DNA of 64,000 bases from Bacteroidaceae bacterium. Its GTDB lineage: Bacteria; Bacteroidota; Bacteroidia; Bacteroidales; Bacteroidaceae. This document shows, piece after piece, positions 9,927-21,250 of the stretch. The DNA is taken from NCBI GenBank assembly GCA_017938245.1, contig JAGBBX010000043.1:19736-83735 (forward strand). Reading direction: 5' to 3'. Within the stretch, counting starts at the first letter, position 1. Each line of letters begins with the position of its first letter. The notes under the pieces were generated by a model, which searched no databases, was not told the DNA's origin, and saw nothing but the letters and a program-made list of their open reading frames with translations. The translations under genes were made by a program, and so were the position numbers.

Positions 9927-10713
9927 ATACGAACTTTAAATAATCAGCTATTTTTAAAATAGATTCATCAATAGTCGTTTGTTTTTCATCTATAAAAAAG
10001 AGCATTTTAAGTGGCTCGTAAGAAGATTCTTTGTAAAATTCAATACAGTAACACCCGTTAAATTTTTCTTTTAGCCCGGCATCCAAATTAGGGCAAGAGA
10101 GTTCGGGTAAAGGTCTATGAGTTCCTACTTTCTGAATATAAGGTATTCTCACTATAAAAATGCGGTCACAACCTACATATTTTGTAATTTCATTTTTCTT
10201 TATGCAACGCTCATTTTGCGACCTGAGTATAGAAATTTTTTCTCTAATACTATCCTGCTCTGCTGACGTAAATCTATTATTTACACTCTCATCTATCACT
10301 CCACCACTATTATCAATTAACCATTTTGTCCATAATGTACCACAATTATTAAGCATATAAGCCGTTGACGAGGGAATATTATAATCTCTCTCTTTTGGAT
10401 AAGACTCGGGACGAGGTTTCTTTATATTATCCACACTCATCATTATAACCGAGCAATCCTCGGATAGTTTTAAAATAGGTCCTGCCACGAAGGTTGGAAG
10501 TGCTGATATCTCATTACCCATTTCACCAAAAGTAAACACAGGAAAAGATTGTTCCGATATAAATTCCAATTTATCGGTCGGAGGTGTGAACACTACCTGA
10601 CGTTTTTCCTTTAGCTCGGCGCAATACTTTTTATAATCTCCGCTGTTTGCAAATAGTGATAAATAAGAAGAAAAAACTACTAATAAAAATAAATACAAGT
10701 TTCTCATAATCAT
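9925..10713 (-). CDS. Secreted protein of unknown function
   Basis: A 262-aa protein with a clear N-terminal signal peptide (NLYLFLLVVFSSYLSLFANS, cleavage probably after about residue 23). A second methionine is at codon 3. There is no lipobox cysteine, so a soluble periplasmic or secreted product is likely. I recognise no domain. The mature part is mixed alpha/beta with several cysteines and a repeated proline-rich style (PTDKLEFISEQSFPVFTFG). It is alone on its strand between a terminator and the origin-like gap. A minus-strand TATCTTTG at 10757-10750 could drive it. Confidence 0.65.
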   Translation of the reverse strand: MIMRNLYLFLLVVFSSYLSLFANSGDYKKYCAELKEKRQVVFTPPTDKLEFISEQSFPVFTFGEMGNEISALPTFVAGPILKLSEDCSVIMMSVDNIKKPRPESYPKERDYNIPSSTAYMLNNCGTLWTKWLIDNSGGVIDESVNNRFTSAEQDSIREKISILRSQNERCIKKNEITKYVGCDRIFIVRIPYIQKVGTHRPLPELSCPNLDAGLKEKFNGCYCIEFYKESSYEPLKMLFFIDEKQTTIDESILKIADYLKFV

Positions 10714-10749
10714 ATAACTTTATTCTATCATTTCTATCTTTAAGACGCA

Positions 10750-10757
10750 CAAAGATA
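10750..10757 (-). promoter_or_regulatory. -7 element for the 262-aa secreted protein
   Basis: TATCTTTG on the minus strand, 37 bp upstream of the start codon. No good TTG is seen at the -33 distance, so only half the promoter is supported. Confidence 0.45.
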
Positions 10758-10859
10758 CCGGAATGCTCATAGAAGTGATTAAAAAACAGATGTTTTTAAT
10801 TTATATAGAATATAAAATGGTAATAAATAATGTTTTATGACTCGACCGAAAAATAACAA

Positions 10860-11420
10860 ATTAAATATTAGTCAAGTTATATGAAATTCACCTTATTCAA
10901 ATATCTATTATTTCACTTTCAACAATAGTTGTTAGTAACCTGTTGAAAACTGCTTTAAAAGTTATTATAAAAAAGAGGCTTTAAAATTTTGTTTCACATA
11001 AAATCCTATTATAGTGGCATCGATATTCAAATTCCAAATTATTAATCCACAATTTTACCTCTAATTTTAACCTGTCTTCTCAACCGTTTTTTGGGTTTTA
11101 AACAAAATCTTTTATTCACATAATAAGTTAACCAACTATTGTTGATAAAGTATATATATCTATATGAATCAATATTTTAAACTGTTAATTAAATAGTAAT
11201 AACCTAAACCCTTCTATTGATAACCTCAAATGCAAGTATTTTCTCTTTTTTTTATCCCCACAATTAACAGGAGTTATTGTTCTAATTATTTTTTTCTATT
11301 TAAAAAAGGATAAAAGATAAATATAGTTTGTGAATTGTGTGGATAACCTGTCTATGATCTACTTCATAAAACAGACTAAAAAAAATATATATAAATAAGA
11401 ATACTATCATACATCAATAT
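10860..11420. other. Candidate chromosomal replication origin (oriC)
   Basis: An 819-bp gap (10714-11532) with no convincing gene and very low GC. It holds one exact DnaA box (TGTGGATAA, 11338-11346) and four single-mismatch boxes: TAATCCACA (11043-11051), TTATTCACA (11112-11120), TGTTGATAA (11140-11148) and TTATCCCCA (11252-11260). Runs of A/T between and after the boxes could serve as an unwinding element. Codon third positions on the plus strand lean to A and C in genes left of the gap and toward T in several (not all) genes right of it, hinting at a strand-skew switch. dnaA itself is not adjacent. Confidence 0.45.
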
Positions 11421-11460
11421 TATTATGTATAATATAATGTATAGCGCACAGCAAATATAT

Positions 11461-11501
11461 AAAAACATAAGTACAAACTCACCTCTTGCAAGCTTGTACT
11501 T
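11461..11501 (-). terminator. Terminator after the leuS-porZ operon
   Basis: AAGTACAA (11469-11476) pairs with TTGTACTT (11494-11501). On the minus strand the stem is followed by ATGTTTTT. It lies 32 bp beyond the porZ stop. Confidence 0.5.
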
Positions 11502-11532
11502 ATTATAAAAGTATTAACCTATGATTGTTAAT

Positions 11533-13833
11533 TTATCGTATGAATAGAATCTTAGTGGCTACTCCCTCGTTACCCTCTTGGTCGTATGCAAGGACATAAT
11601 AGATTCCGGCGGCTACCCTATCGCCTTTTTTGTTACGTCCGTCCCATTTGAACGAGCCACCAACCGAGGTGCCCTCAAAAATGAGCGAGCCTGCCGTATC
11701 GACGATTTTTACGTTGCAGTCGAATGTGAGTCCGACGATGCTTATTTCGCCGCTGTAATCGGGTCTCACAGGGTTAGGATAGGCATATACGTTACTCTCA
11801 TCGAGCTGTTCGAATGGTTCGGTGGCATCGGCAATAAAACTTGCTATTCCATTCTCTGTTCCAAAGAATACCTCGCCGCTCTTTTCGTTAATGGCAATTC
11901 CCATTACGCTGTTCGATGGCAGAGGGCTGTTCTCTGTAGTAAAGTGATGTATCGTCTCAAGTCCATCGGCCGAGATAAGATATACTCCATTATGCTTTGT
12001 ACCTATCCATTTGCGGTTGGCTCCATCGACTAAAATGCTTTGTATATATACTCCGCTCATAAGATAGTCGGCAAGGCCTGTACCATCGTTGCGTGGTACC
12101 TTTATCTGTGTGAATCGGCCATCCTCGAAGAATTTCTTTGGATTGTCTATAACAAACAATCCTGTGTTGGTACCTACCCACAGAGCACCGTTACGGTCCT
12201 CTGTGAAGGCATAAATCTGGTAAATATCGTAACCTATTCCATCCTGATTGGTAAACTTATTGAACCAGGTTTTTACTTCGTCGTCGCTTGTGTCAAGTGC
12301 GGTACCATTTATCTTGGCGCAGAAGAGTCCTGCATCGGATTGCAGCGATACTACCCATAGCCATCCTCGTGAGTCTATTGTAATGTCCGATACGGTAGGT
12401 AATTTGTCGAGTTGGGGATAATATATCTTATTCCAACTGCCATCCTTCATAAGTATTTTTATAGGTGTCTTTGTTCCTGTGTTAATAGTCCAAAGATTGC
12501 CGTTGGTGTCGAACTCTATTTTTGGCAGACGTATGTATCGGTAATCGTATTGTCCGGTTATAACGCTCTCCAATGCCGAGTTTTTATTGCTATAATGCTT
12601 TACGAATTTACCGTCGCGGAACTCATAAAGTCCGAATCCGAATGAGCTTGCAAAGTAATGATTTTCTTCGGTTGGGTCTTCATCTATTGAGCATACATTA
12701 AGATAATCTACACCCGTAGAACTCTTTATAATCTCTTCGGGAAGGTTGGTCCAATGGTCGTTGTCATAGTCGTAAACCATTGCCGTACCTTCATAGAATT
12801 TAGTGTCAAGATAGTTTATGTTACCGCCTGCAACAAGCAGTTTATCGCCCGAGAATTTTATAAACTCCGAGTAGTTTCTTATTGGGCAGTTGGGTATAAT
12901 ACCCGATGCTTTTTCAACTATTTTTCCACTCTCGATGGCGCAGGGAACAAGGCCGCTGTAGCCTTTGCAGTTCCACACTCTGTTGCCTTTTTTGCGTATG
13001 AAATTGCTGCCCTTTTCAAGCGGATAGATTGTGAATTTTGTGCTGCTGTCGAAGAATATTACCTTATCGGTACCGCCTGTAATAAGTTGTGTACCGTCGT
13101 TATACATATATTTATATATTGTACCATTATTTTTTTCGAGTAGTGTAAGGCGGTTTCTCTGTGTATCAAGGGTGTATATACCAAGATTCTCGATAACACA
13201 GTAGAGTTCGTTTTTAAAGGTCTCAAAGAGGGTTGTTTTATAGTTGTTCATCTGCTTCCAATTACTGTTGTCGAGCAGATTATCTTTTCTATCTCCACAC
13301 ACTACTCCATCTTTGGTTCCTGCATAAATGGCGCCATTGAACTCTTTGGCACAATAGACCTCTTTATTAATAGTATATGTATTTGTAAATTCTTTACGTG
13401 CGATGTCAAGTTCTACAATTCCAAATCCTGTAGATAAAAGCGCTGTATTGCCGTTTATAGAGATACTGTTTATATTCTTTGTGGCAAGTGTCTTATTCTT
13501 GAAATCAGAGATATTATATACACTCTCGTCGTCGTAGAAAATGTCTATATTGGCATTCTTGTATACAATGACAAGAGCCTCATTCTCCTTGCTGTAGGCA
13601 ATGAGGCTGATGTCTATATCGCTCAGGTGCGATATTTTATCGAAGGTACGTAACTCTTCATCCTCTTCGCTATAAGTAAAAAGTGCTCCCGATGCAAGAA
13701 CGTAAACTTTTCCATCGATAGTCTCACAGCGTGTGGCATTGTGATACGATGTATGTAGTCTCCAATCTCCTATTGCTGCATCGGCTGCCATTGAGACGAT
13801 AAGTACCAATGATAAAATAATGCTCCTAATCAT
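11533..13833 (-). CDS. porZ: PorZ-like beta-propeller protein with C-terminal sorting-like domain
   Basis: A 766-aa secreted protein. A signal peptide (IILSLVLIVSMAADA) is followed by IGDWRLHTSYHNATR and by LSDIDIS, the typical PorZ N-terminal propeller start. Further two-component-regulator-type propeller repeats run to about residue 670, and the C-terminus is a FlgD/Por-type Ig domain (VYAYPNPVRPDYSG through AAGIYYVLAY). In Porphyromonas PorZ is a surface part of the type IX secretion sortase complex. It is last in a leuS-yitT-rdgB-porZ run, 9 bp after rdgB. The organism may or may not have a full T9SS; this window shows no other components. Confidence 0.75.
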   Translation of the reverse strand: MIRSIILSLVLIVSMAADAAIGDWRLHTSYHNATRCETIDGKVYVLASGALFTYSEEDEELRTFDKISHLSDIDISLIAYSKENEALVIVYKNANIDIFYDDESVYNISDFKNKTLATKNINSISINGNTALLSTGFGIVELDIARKEFTNTYTINKEVYCAKEFNGAIYAGTKDGVVCGDRKDNLLDNSNWKQMNNYKTTLFETFKNELYCVIENLGIYTLDTQRNRLTLLEKNNGTIYKYMYNDGTQLITGGTDKVIFFDSSTKFTIYPLEKGSNFIRKKGNRVWNCKGYSGLVPCAIESGKIVEKASGIIPNCPIRNYSEFIKFSGDKLLVAGGNINYLDTKFYEGTAMVYDYDNDHWTNLPEEIIKSSTGVDYLNVCSIDEDPTEENHYFASSFGFGLYEFRDGKFVKHYSNKNSALESVITGQYDYRYIRLPKIEFDTNGNLWTINTGTKTPIKILMKDGSWNKIYYPQLDKLPTVSDITIDSRGWLWVVSLQSDAGLFCAKINGTALDTSDDEVKTWFNKFTNQDGIGYDIYQIYAFTEDRNGALWVGTNTGLFVIDNPKKFFEDGRFTQIKVPRNDGTGLADYLMSGVYIQSILVDGANRKWIGTKHNGVYLISADGLETIHHFTTENSPLPSNSVMGIAINEKSGEVFFGTENGIASFIADATEPFEQLDESNVYAYPNPVRPDYSGEISIVGLTFDCNVKIVDTAGSLIFEGTSVGGSFKWDGRNKKGDRVAAGIYYVLAYDQEGNEGVATKILFIR

Positions 13834-13842
13834 ATAATTCCT

Positions 13843-14418
13843 TTATAAAGCTTCTAAATAATCGCTTAACTGCTTTGTTGCACGGTAGCGATGGCTTATG
13901 CTGTTCTTGGTGCTGCTATCCATCTGTGCAAAACTTTCGGAGTATCCTTCGGGAACAAATATTGGGTCGTAACCGAATCCCGAGTCGCCTCGTTTCTCTT
14001 CTGTTATTCTGCCTTTTACAATTCCGTTGAACAATTTCTCCTCTCCGTCTATTATTAACGCAATAACTGTACGAAATTGTGCGTCGCGGTTATTTTTTCC
14101 TGTTAAATTCTCTAAAAGTTTTCTCATATTGGCCTCGGAGTCGTGTCCGTCGCCTGCGTATCGGGCCGAGTATACGCCCGGAGCACCATCAAGAGCATCC
14201 ACTTCAAGTCCTGTGTCGTCGGCAAAGCAGTTTACATTATATTTCTCGTAAATGTAACGTGCCTTTATAAGAGCGTTTCCATCGAGTGTGTCGGCTGTCT
14301 CGGGAATATCATCGTTACAATTTATATCGGCGAGTGAGAGTATCTCTACCCCACTCCCGATAATATCACGTACCTCTTGCAGCTTGTGCTTATTGTTTGT
14401 TGCAAATACTAATTTCAT
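13843..14418 (-). CDS. rdgB: XTP/dITP diphosphatase (RdgB/HAM1)
   Basis: A 191-aa cytosolic pyrophosphatase that hydrolyses non-canonical purine triphosphates (dITP, XTP) and so keeps them out of DNA. The start [13 protein letters not shown] contains the substrate-binding TNNxx[12 protein letters not shown] carries metal-binding acids; [12 protein letters not shown] and SHRYRA are the C-terminal family motifs. Full length. Its start overlaps the stop of yitT by 4 bp (ATGA), implying translational coupling. Confidence 0.93.
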   Translation of the reverse strand: MKLVFATNNKHKLQEVRDIIGSGVEILSLADINCNDDIPETADTLDGNALIKARYIYEKYNVNCFADDTGLEVDALDGAPGVYSARYAGDGHDSEANMRKLLENLTGKNNRDAQFRTVIALIIDGEEKLFNGIVKGRITEEKRGDSGFGYDPIFVPEGYSESFAQMDSSTKNSISHRYRATKQLSDYLEAL

Positions 14419-15383
14419 AATTTTTCGTCGTTTGCTTCCAACTCTTCGGCAGTTTTCAATTTCTTCGATTTTGCCTTTATCTTATCGAATCCGTTGCCAT
14501 AAACACCCATTACTTTCATTTGTGAGACAAGAGCATTGGGGTCTATCTGTTTAACGATATTGTAAAGTTCGTTTGTCTGGTTGGCACGTGTGATTGTTGT
14601 TATTACCTTACTCTCGCTCTTTGAGTAGAACCCTACCGAATCGAGCAGTGTAACACCACGACGCATCTGTCGGGTAATGTAGTAACCAATCTCTTCGTAT
14701 TTATTCGAGAATATAAAGAACTGCACCATCTGACGATTGCTGTTCACCATATAATCGAGCGATACATTCACTATCACAAGGTTAATGTATCCATAGAATA
14801 CCTTTGCAAGGCCTATCGACTCTGAACCATTCGAGGGTACCAGAAAATAACCACTTGTAATTATACAAATATCGATGTAAAGCATTGCTCTACCAAAACT
14901 TACATCCTTGTATTTGTTTACTATTGCCGCTACAATATCTACACCTCCTGTACTACCGTTGCTAAGGAAGCAGAGTGCAATTCCTATTCCTGTGAATATG
15001 GAACCTACCAAACACGATTCAAGCTGTTTGGTTGGACCAAGAATGGTAAATGCATTCTGCTCTTTGAATATTTCCTGAAAAAGACTCAGGAACAGCGTCA
15101 GCATTATAATGGCATAAATAGTCTTTATGCAGAATTTGAATCCGAGCTGCCATATAGCAATGATAATAAGTACAACATTTATGCAGAAGTAAGTATACTG
15201 CATAGATATTCCTACCGAATATTGTATGATGGCACCAATACCTGTAACACCTCCAATTAGGAATTGGAACGGACTCATAAAAAAGTTCCACGAAATAGCA
15301 TAGATAATAAGTCCTATGGTTATTGTGAGGTAACTTTTGATTTCACTGGCAATGTCAGTCTTTGGGATGAATAACTTAGCCAT
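14415..15383 (-). CDS. yitT: YitT family membrane protein (DUF161/DUF2179)
   Basis: A 322-aa protein with about five TM helices in residues 20-200 (for example [20 protein letters not shown] and [15 protein letters not shown]) and a soluble C-terminal DUF2179 domain (about 215-300, containing [15 protein letters not shown] and VITTITRAN). The family is widespread; its transport or regulatory role is unproven. It lies between leuS and rdgB in one minus-strand operon. The first 15 residues are charged and probably cytosolic. Confidence 0.85.
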   Translation of the reverse strand: MAKLFIPKTDIASEIKSYLTITIGLIIYAISWNFFMSPFQFLIGGVTGIGAIIQYSVGISMQYTYFCINVVLIIIAIWQLGFKFCIKTIYAIIMLTLFLSLFQEIFKEQNAFTILGPTKQLESCLVGSIFTGIGIALCFLSNGSTGGVDIVAAIVNKYKDVSFGRAMLYIDICIITSGYFLVPSNGSESIGLAKVFYGYINLVIVNVSLDYMVNSNRQMVQFFIFSNKYEEIGYYITRQMRRGVTLLDSVGFYSKSESKVITTITRANQTNELYNIVKQIDPNALVSQMKVMGVYGNGFDKIKAKSKKLKTAEELEANDEKL

Positions 15384-15401
15384 AATTATTAAAGTTTATA
15401 A

Positions 15402-18233
15402 TCAGAAAACTATGTTTACAATCTTCTTTGGTACCACAATCATCTTCTTCACCGCCTTACCATCGAGATATTTGTTTGTCTGTTCATTGGCAAGAACGGT
15501 ACTTTCTATATAAGACTTGTCGGCATCGGCGGCAAAATCCATTGTTAAGCGTGCCTTTCCGTTGAAAGAGATAGTATACTTTATTGTATCCTCCTTAAGA
15601 TACTCTTCGTTGAATTTGGGCCACTGAGCATCGCAAACCGATGTTGTGTGTCCAAGAGCCTCCCACAACTCCTCGCAAATATGAGGTGCAAAAGGAGCAA
15701 GAACAATTACAAAGAGTTCCAATACCTCGCGCTTGTTGCATTTGAGCGAACCAAGCTCATTGGCACATATCATAAATGCACTTACGGTAGTATTGTACGA
15801 GAATGCAGGAATATCCTCGGTTGTCTTTTTTATCAGTTTGTGTATAGATTTAAGTTCCTCTTTTGTGGCAGCCTCGTCGCTTACTATAAAGTTATCGTCC
15901 TTGTCGAAATACATACCCCACAGCTTACGCAGGAAGCGGTGACAACCGTCGATACCGTTTGTATCCCAAGGCTTCGATTGCTCTACAGGTCCCAGGAACA
16001 TTTCGTACATACGCAATGTATCGGCACCATATTTCTCTACAATTACATCGGGGTTCACTACGTTATACATCGACTTACTCATCTTCTCAACTGCCCATCC
16101 GCAGATATATTTGTCATTCTCGAGAATGAATTCGGCATTGGCATATTCGGGACGCCAAGCGCGGAATGCATCAATGTCGAGAACATCGTTTGTTACAATA
16201 TTTACATCTACGTGTATAGGTGTAACATCGTAATCCTTTGAAAGGTTAAGCGATACAAATGTGTTTGTATTCTTAATGCGATATACAAAGTTGCTTCGAC
16301 CCTGAATCATACCCTGATTTACCAATTTCCGGAAAGGCTCTTCCTTAACGCTTACGCCAAGGTCGAAGAGGAACATATTCCAGAAACGAGAGTAGATAAG
16401 GTGTCCTGTAGCGTGCTCTGTTCCACCAACATAAAGGTCGACATTCTGCCAATATTTATCGGCCTCGGTCGATACAAGTGCTGTGTGGTTGCGAGGATCC
16501 ATATAACGCAGATAGTAGGCGCTTGAACCTGCAAATCCGGGCATTGTATTAAGTTCGAGTGGGAATATTGTCTCGTTATCGATATTTTCCTTATTGGTGA
16601 TACACTTGTTTACAGTATCCCAAGCCCAAACTTTTGCGTGACCCAATGGAGGCTCGCCGCTCTCGGTGGGAAGGAATTTCTCTACCTCGGGAAGTTCAAT
16701 GGGCAGACACTCCTCGGGTACAGTGTATGGTGTTCCGTTTTTGTAGTAAATGGGGAACGGCTCACCCCAGTAACGTTGACGACTGAAGATGGCGTCGCGC
16801 AGACGGTAGTTAACCTTCACACGACCAAGATTATTCTCGGTAACAAAGGTTTTTGTAGCTGCTATGGCCTCTTTAACGGTAAGTCCGTTAAGATTCAGTT
16901 TGCAATCGGCAAAAGCTGCTGTGGGTGAATTGGTCATTATACCCTCTTTTGCGTCGAAGCTCTCTTCGCTAACATCGCAACCCTCGATAAGCGGACGTAT
17001 CTCAATGCCGAAATGCTTTGCAAAAGCATAGTCGCGACTGTCGTGTGCAGGAACAGCCATTATGGCTCCTGTTCCGTACCCCGATAGTACATAGTCGCTT
17101 ACCCATACAGGAATCTCCTCGCCTGTAATGGGGTTAATAGCATACGACCCGGTAAATACTCCTGTTACTTTACGGTCTATCATACGCTCGCGCTCGGTAC
17201 GTTTCTTAGTACGGTCGATATATGCCTCTACCTCCTCTTTTTGTGCCTCTGTGGTGAGCTGTGCCACAAGCTCGCTCTCGGGTGCAAGTACCATAAACGT
17301 TACACCGAATATTGTATCGGCACGAGTGGTGAAAATAGTAAATTCAATGTCACTATCCTTTATGCGGAACTGCATTTCGGTACCTTCGCTGCGTCCTATC
17401 CAGTTGCGCTGTGTCTCTTTTATAGAGTCGCTCCAATCTATCTTATCAAGACCGTCGAGCAGGCGCTGTGCGTAGGCCGATACACGCAGACACCACTGTT
17501 TCATCTTCTTCTGCACAACGGGGTAACCACCACGCTCCGATACTCCATCGACAACCTCATCGTTGGCAAGAACGGTACCGAGCATAGGACACCAGTTTAC
17601 CATTGTTTCGCTGAGGAAAGCTATACGCCAGTTCATAAGTGTCTCTTGCTGAGCCTTTTCGTCCATAGCGTTCCACTCGGCGGCAGTTATGTTAAGTTCC
17701 TCGGTGCAGGCAGCATCAATGTTTGCACTACCCTCTTTCGATAGTATCTCAACAAGTTCGCTGATGGGCTTGCAGCACTTTGCTTTGTTGTCGTAGTAGT
17801 GGTTGAACATCTTTATGAATGCCCACTGTGTCCAATGATAGTACTCTGGGTCGCAGGTGCGAATTTCGCGGTCCCAATCGAAGCAGAATCCTATTTTATC
17901 GAGCTGTTCGCGGTATCGTGCGATATTCTGTTCGGTTGTTATTGCGGGGTGCTGTCCTGTCTGAATGGCATACTGCTCGGCCGGCAATCCGTATGCATCG
18001 TAACCCATTGGATTAAGTACGTTATATCCTTGCAGACGTTTGAAACGTGCGAAAATATCCGATGCAATGTATCCAAGCGGGTGTCCGACGTGCAATCCGG
18101 CTCCCGATGGATAGGGGAACATATTCAGTACATAAAATTTCTCTTTCTCACTGTTTTCGGTAACGCGATATATCTTGTTCTCTTTCCATCGCTGTTGCCA
18201 CTTTTTCTCAATTCCATTGAAATTGTATCCCAT
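15402..18233 (-). CDS. leuS: Leucyl-tRNA synthetase
   Basis: A 943-aa class I aminoacyl-tRNA synthetase that charges tRNA-Leu. The ATP-binding HVGH (HIGH variant) is at residues 48-51 and KMSKS at about 717-721. The CP1 editing domain with its threonine-rich motif ([12 protein letters not shown]) and the [13 protein letters not shown] segment is intact. It is about 80 residues longer than the E. coli enzyme, with inserts near residues 655-700 usual in Bacteroidetes. First gene of the minus-strand operon, with its own promoter. Confidence 0.97.
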   Translation of the reverse strand: MGYNFNGIEKKWQQRWKENKIYRVTENSEKEKFYVLNMFPYPSGAGLHVGHPLGYIASDIFARFKRLQGYNVLNPMGYDAYGLPAEQYAIQTGQHPAITTEQNIARYREQLDKIGFCFDWDREIRTCDPEYYHWTQWAFIKMFNHYYDNKAKCCKPISELVEILSKEGSANIDAACTEELNITAAEWNAMDEKAQQETLMNWRIAFLSETMVNWCPMLGTVLANDEVVDGVSERGGYPVVQKKMKQWCLRVSAYAQRLLDGLDKIDWSDSIKETQRNWIGRSEGTEMQFRIKDSDIEFTIFTTRADTIFGVTFMVLAPESELVAQLTTEAQKEEVEAYIDRTKKRTERERMIDRKVTGVFTGSYAINPITGEEIPVWVSDYVLSGYGTGAIMAVPAHDSRDYAFAKHFGIEIRPLIEGCDVSEESFDAKEGIMTNSPTAAFADCKLNLNGLTVKEAIAATKTFVTENNLGRVKVNYRLRDAIFSRQRYWGEPFPIYYKNGTPYTVPEECLPIELPEVEKFLPTESGEPPLGHAKVWAWDTVNKCITNKENIDNETIFPLELNTMPGFAGSSAYYLRYMDPRNHTALVSTEADKYWQNVDLYVGGTEHATGHLIYSRFWNMFLFDLGVSVKEEPFRKLVNQGMIQGRSNFVYRIKNTNTFVSLNLSKDYDVTPIHVDVNIVTNDVLDIDAFRAWRPEYANAEFILENDKYICGWAVEKMSKSMYNVVNPDVIVEKYGADTLRMYEMFLGPVEQSKPWDTNGIDGCHRFLRKLWGMYFDKDDNFIVSDEAATKEELKSIHKLIKKTTEDIPAFSYNTTVSAFMICANELGSLKCNKREVLELFVIVLAPFAPHICEELWEALGHTTSVCDAQWPKFNEEYLKEDTIKYTISFNGKARLTMDFAADADKSYIESTVLANEQTNKYLDGKAVKKMIVVPKKIVNIVF

Positions 18234-18294
18234 AATTTTATCTCTTTTTAAATTTTTTCAATTCTGTTCTCCTTATACTTTGTATAAGAACTTG

Positions 18295-18324
18295 CAAAAG
18301 TATATAAAAAAAGTAACACTTCAA
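18295..18324 (-). promoter_or_regulatory. Promoter for leuS
   Basis: Minus strand: TTG at 18324-18322, a 19-nt spacer, TACTTTTG at 18302-18295. The start codon of leuS lies 62 nt downstream. Confidence 0.7.
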
Positions 18325-18453
18325 GGAAAATAGAGATTTATCGAATTAAAGATTTGTTTTTCTATCTGTTTGTTAACAACTTCCCTATTTCCGAAACAGA
18401 ATGTTTGGAAAAATAGTGCTATCTTCGCATAATTATTTTTCGAGTATATTTTT

Positions 18454-21081
18454 ATGGCAGAGAAAGAGGTAGCAATGACGCCAATGATGCGGCAGTTTTA
18501 CGACCTGAAGGCGAAACATCCCGATGCGATAATGCTGTTCCGTTGCGGCGATTTTTACGAGACATATTGTGACGATGCTATTTTGGCATCGGAAATTTTG
18601 GGAATCACCCTTACCAAACGTTCAAATGGTAAGACCGATACTTTTGCGCCCATCGAGATGGCGGGCTTTCCTTTTCACGCTCTCGATACCTATCTGCCTA
18701 AACTCATACGCGCCGGAAAACGTGTGGCAATATGCGACCAGCTCGAAGACCCCAAACTCACAAAGAAACTTGTGAAACGCGGCATAACAGAGCTTGTTAC
18801 ACCCGGTGTATCAATAAATGACAATGTACTCGATTATAAAGAGAATAATTTCCTTGCGGCTGTGCATTTTGGTAAACCAATGTGCGGAGTTGCCTTTCTC
18901 GATATTTCGACAGGAGAGTTTCTCACTGCCGAGGGAACATTCGATTATATCGATAAGTTGCTTATAAATTTCCAACCAAAGGAGGTACTTTATGAGCGCG
19001 GAATGAAAAGCCGTTTCGAAGAGTGTTTCGGCAGTAAGCATCTTACTTTTGAACTTGATGATTGGGTATTTACCGATGAGTTTGCCTATGAGAGGCTTAC
19101 AAAACATTTCGAGACAAAGAATCTGAAAGGATTCGGAATATCGCATCTGCGCAGTGGAGTCATTGCGGCAGGCGCTGTGCTTCACTATCTTAGCGTTACG
19201 CTGCACACACAAATTTCGCATATACGTAATATTTCTCGTATCGAGGAGGAGCGTTACGTGAGACTCGACAAATTTACCATTCGCAGCCTCGAACTTCTTG
19301 GCTCTATGCACGAAGGCGGTTCATCGCTTCTATCGGTTATCGACCGAACGGTAACAGCAATGGGTGCCCGTTTGCTAAAACGCTGGATGGTTTTTCCTCT
19401 GAAAGATAAAAAGCCAATAGAAGAGCGTCTCGATATTGTGGAGTACTATTTCCGTGAGCCCGAATTTCGCGATATTATAGATGAAAATTTGCGACAAATT
19501 GGCGACCTCGAGCGTATTATCTCAAAGGTTGCAGCGGCGCGTGTCTCTCCACGCGAACTTGTGCAGCTGAAATTGGCTTTGCAAGCAATTGAACCAATAA
19601 AAAAAGCCTGTGAAGCATCGTCAAATGCAGTGCTTAAACAGATTGGAGCACAACTCGACTGTTGTGCCGATATTCGCGATAGAATAGCCCGAGAGATAGT
19701 TCCTGAGCCGCCTCTTCTCCTAAATAAAGGCGGTGTAATTGCCGATGGAATAAATGAGGAACTCGACGAACTAAGAGCTATTGCATATAACGGCAAAGAT
19801 TACCTTATGCAGCTACAGCAACGCGAGAGCGAGCGCACAGGTATTCCCAGCCTAAAGATATCTTTCAATAATGTTTTTGGATATTATATAGAGGTAAGAA
19901 ATGCTTACAAAGACAATGTGCCCGACGAGTGGATACGTAAGCAGACACTCGTAAACGCCGAGCGTTACATTACCCAAGAACTTAAACAATACGAAGAGAA
20001 AATTCTTGGTGCCGAAGAGAAAATACTTTCGCTTGAGAACAGAATCTACAGCGAACTTGTCTCTTCGCTTGCCGAGTATATAAACTCTATTCAGGTAGAT
20101 GCTTCACACCTTGCACGTCTTGATGTTCTCTTATCGTTTGCCAATATCTCACGTGCCTATAAATATATACGTCCACAGATAAGTGAGGGCGATATTCTTG
20201 ATATTAAACAGGGTCGTCATCCTGTTATTGAGCGTCAGATGGCAGTGGGCGAGTCATATATTCCCAATGATTTGTATCTCGATAGTGAAAAACAGCAGAT
20301 TATTATTGTTACCGGCCCCAATATGGCAGGTAAGTCGGCCTTGCTTCGTCAGACGGCGCTTATAACGCTTCTTGCACAGATTGGTTGTTTTGTCCCTGCC
20401 GATAGTGCCACAATAGGATTAGTTGACAAAATTTTTACACGCGTTGGTGCAAGCGATAATATATCGGCAGGAGAGTCTACCTTTATGGTCGAGATGACCG
20501 AGGCAGCGAATATTCTTAACAACCTGTCGCCTCGCAGCCTTGTGCTTTTCGACGAGCTTGGTCGCGGAACATCAACATACGATGGAATGTCTATAGCGTG
20601 GGCTATCGTAGAGCATATACACGAGTCGCAGAAGGGTAGGGCGCGTACTCTTTTTGCCACACACTATCACGAGCTTAACGAGATGGAGAAAAGCTTCTCG
20701 CGAATAAAAAATTACAATGTATCGGTAAAAGAAATTGACGGACGAGTAATTTTCCTTCGCAAACTTATGCCGGGTGGAAGCGAGCACTCCTTTGGTATCC
20801 ACGTTGCGAAATTGGCAGGAATGCCCAAGAGCATTGTTAAACGCAGCGAACAGATTCTTGCTAAGTTAGAGGCATCGAGCAGTCGTGGAGATATAAGAAC
20901 TGTTCCCACAAGCGAGATTGCAGACAGCCGCGAGGGTGTTCAATTAAGTTTCTTCCAGCTCGATGACCCGGTTCTTGCAAGTGTGCGCGACGAGATTCTT
21001 GGCATCGATATAAATAATCTTACTCCTATTGAAGCACTTAACAAACTGAATGAGATTAAGCGAATAGTTAAGGGAAAATAA
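18454..21081 (+). CDS. mutS: DNA mismatch repair protein MutS
   Basis: An 875-aa mismatch-recognition ATPase. The DNA-binding Phe-X-Glu motif is visible near residues 38-40 (CGDFYET), followed by connector, lever and clamp domains. The ATPase carries Walker A GPNMAGKS (about 619-626), Walker [12 protein letters not shown] (about 695-705) and the signature STFMVEM. It acts with MutL in post-replication repair. It stands alone, divergent from leuS. TATCTTCG at 18420-18427 is a possible -7 element, but no -33 is seen at the right distance. Confidence 0.96.
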   Translation: MAEKEVAMTPMMRQFYDLKAKHPDAIMLFRCGDFYETYCDDAILASEILGITLTKRSNGKTDTFAPIEMAGFPFHALDTYLPKLIRAGKRVAICDQLEDPKLTKKLVKRGITELVTPGVSINDNVLDYKENNFLAAVHFGKPMCGVAFLDISTGEFLTAEGTFDYIDKLLINFQPKEVLYERGMKSRFEECFGSKHLTFELDDWVFTDEFAYERLTKHFETKNLKGFGISHLRSGVIAAGAVLHYLSVTLHTQISHIRNISRIEEERYVRLDKFTIRSLELLGSMHEGGSSLLSVIDRTVTAMGARLLKRWMVFPLKDKKPIEERLDIVEYYFREPEFRDIIDENLRQIGDLERIISKVAAARVSPRELVQLKLALQAIEPIKKACEASSNAVLKQIGAQLDCCADIRDRIAREIVPEPPLLLNKGGVIADGINEELDELRAIAYNGKDYLMQLQQRESERTGIPSLKISFNNVFGYYIEVRNAYKDNVPDEWIRKQTLVNAERYITQELKQYEEKILGAEEKILSLENRIYSELVSSLAEYINSIQVDASHLARLDVLLSFANISRAYKYIRPQISEGDILDIKQGRHPVIERQMAVGESYIPNDLYLDSEKQQIIIVTGPNMAGKSALLRQTALITLLAQIGCFVPADSATIGLVDKIFTRVGASDNISAGESTFMVEMTEAANILNNLSPRSLVLFDELGRGTSTYDGMSIAWAIVEHIHESQKGRARTLFATHYHELNEMEKSFSRIKNYNVSVKEIDGRVIFLRKLMPGGSEHSFGIHVAKLAGMPKSIVKRSEQILAKLEASSSRGDIRTVPTSEIADSREGVQLSFFQLDDPVLASVRDEILGIDINNLTPIEALNKLNEIKRIVKGK

Positions 21082-21205
21082 ATGTTATCTATTTTCTTTA
21101 AATATTTGATTAACAACAAGGGTGAGTTTTAAAAATATTAGCGTTATTCGAACTCCTCAGTCGCTTTGCGCGCTGTTTTCTAATTTTACGGGTCGAACAA
21201 AAATA

Positions 21206-21250
21206 TATATATTGCTGTTAAGATTGAAAAATTCTTAACAGCAGTATATA
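21206..21250 (+). promoter_or_regulatory. Hairpin ending at the catalase start codon
   Basis: Arms at 21206-21223 and 21233-21250 pair over 18 bp with a single G-U wobble and a 9-nt loop. The last paired base is the A of the catalase ATG, so the entire ribosome-landing region would be in a stem if the transcript starts upstream. It could be a translational switch, or a terminator/attenuator that lacks a T-run. Confidence 0.6.

Noticed and set aside
15648-18251. Several long plus-strand ORFs over leuS
   Set aside because: All are antisense shadows of a full-length, motif-complete leuS.
18404-18427. Full promoter for mutS
   Set aside because: TATCTTCG is present at 18420-18427, but the nearest TTTG (18404-18407) is only 12 nt away, too close for the Bacteroidetes pattern.
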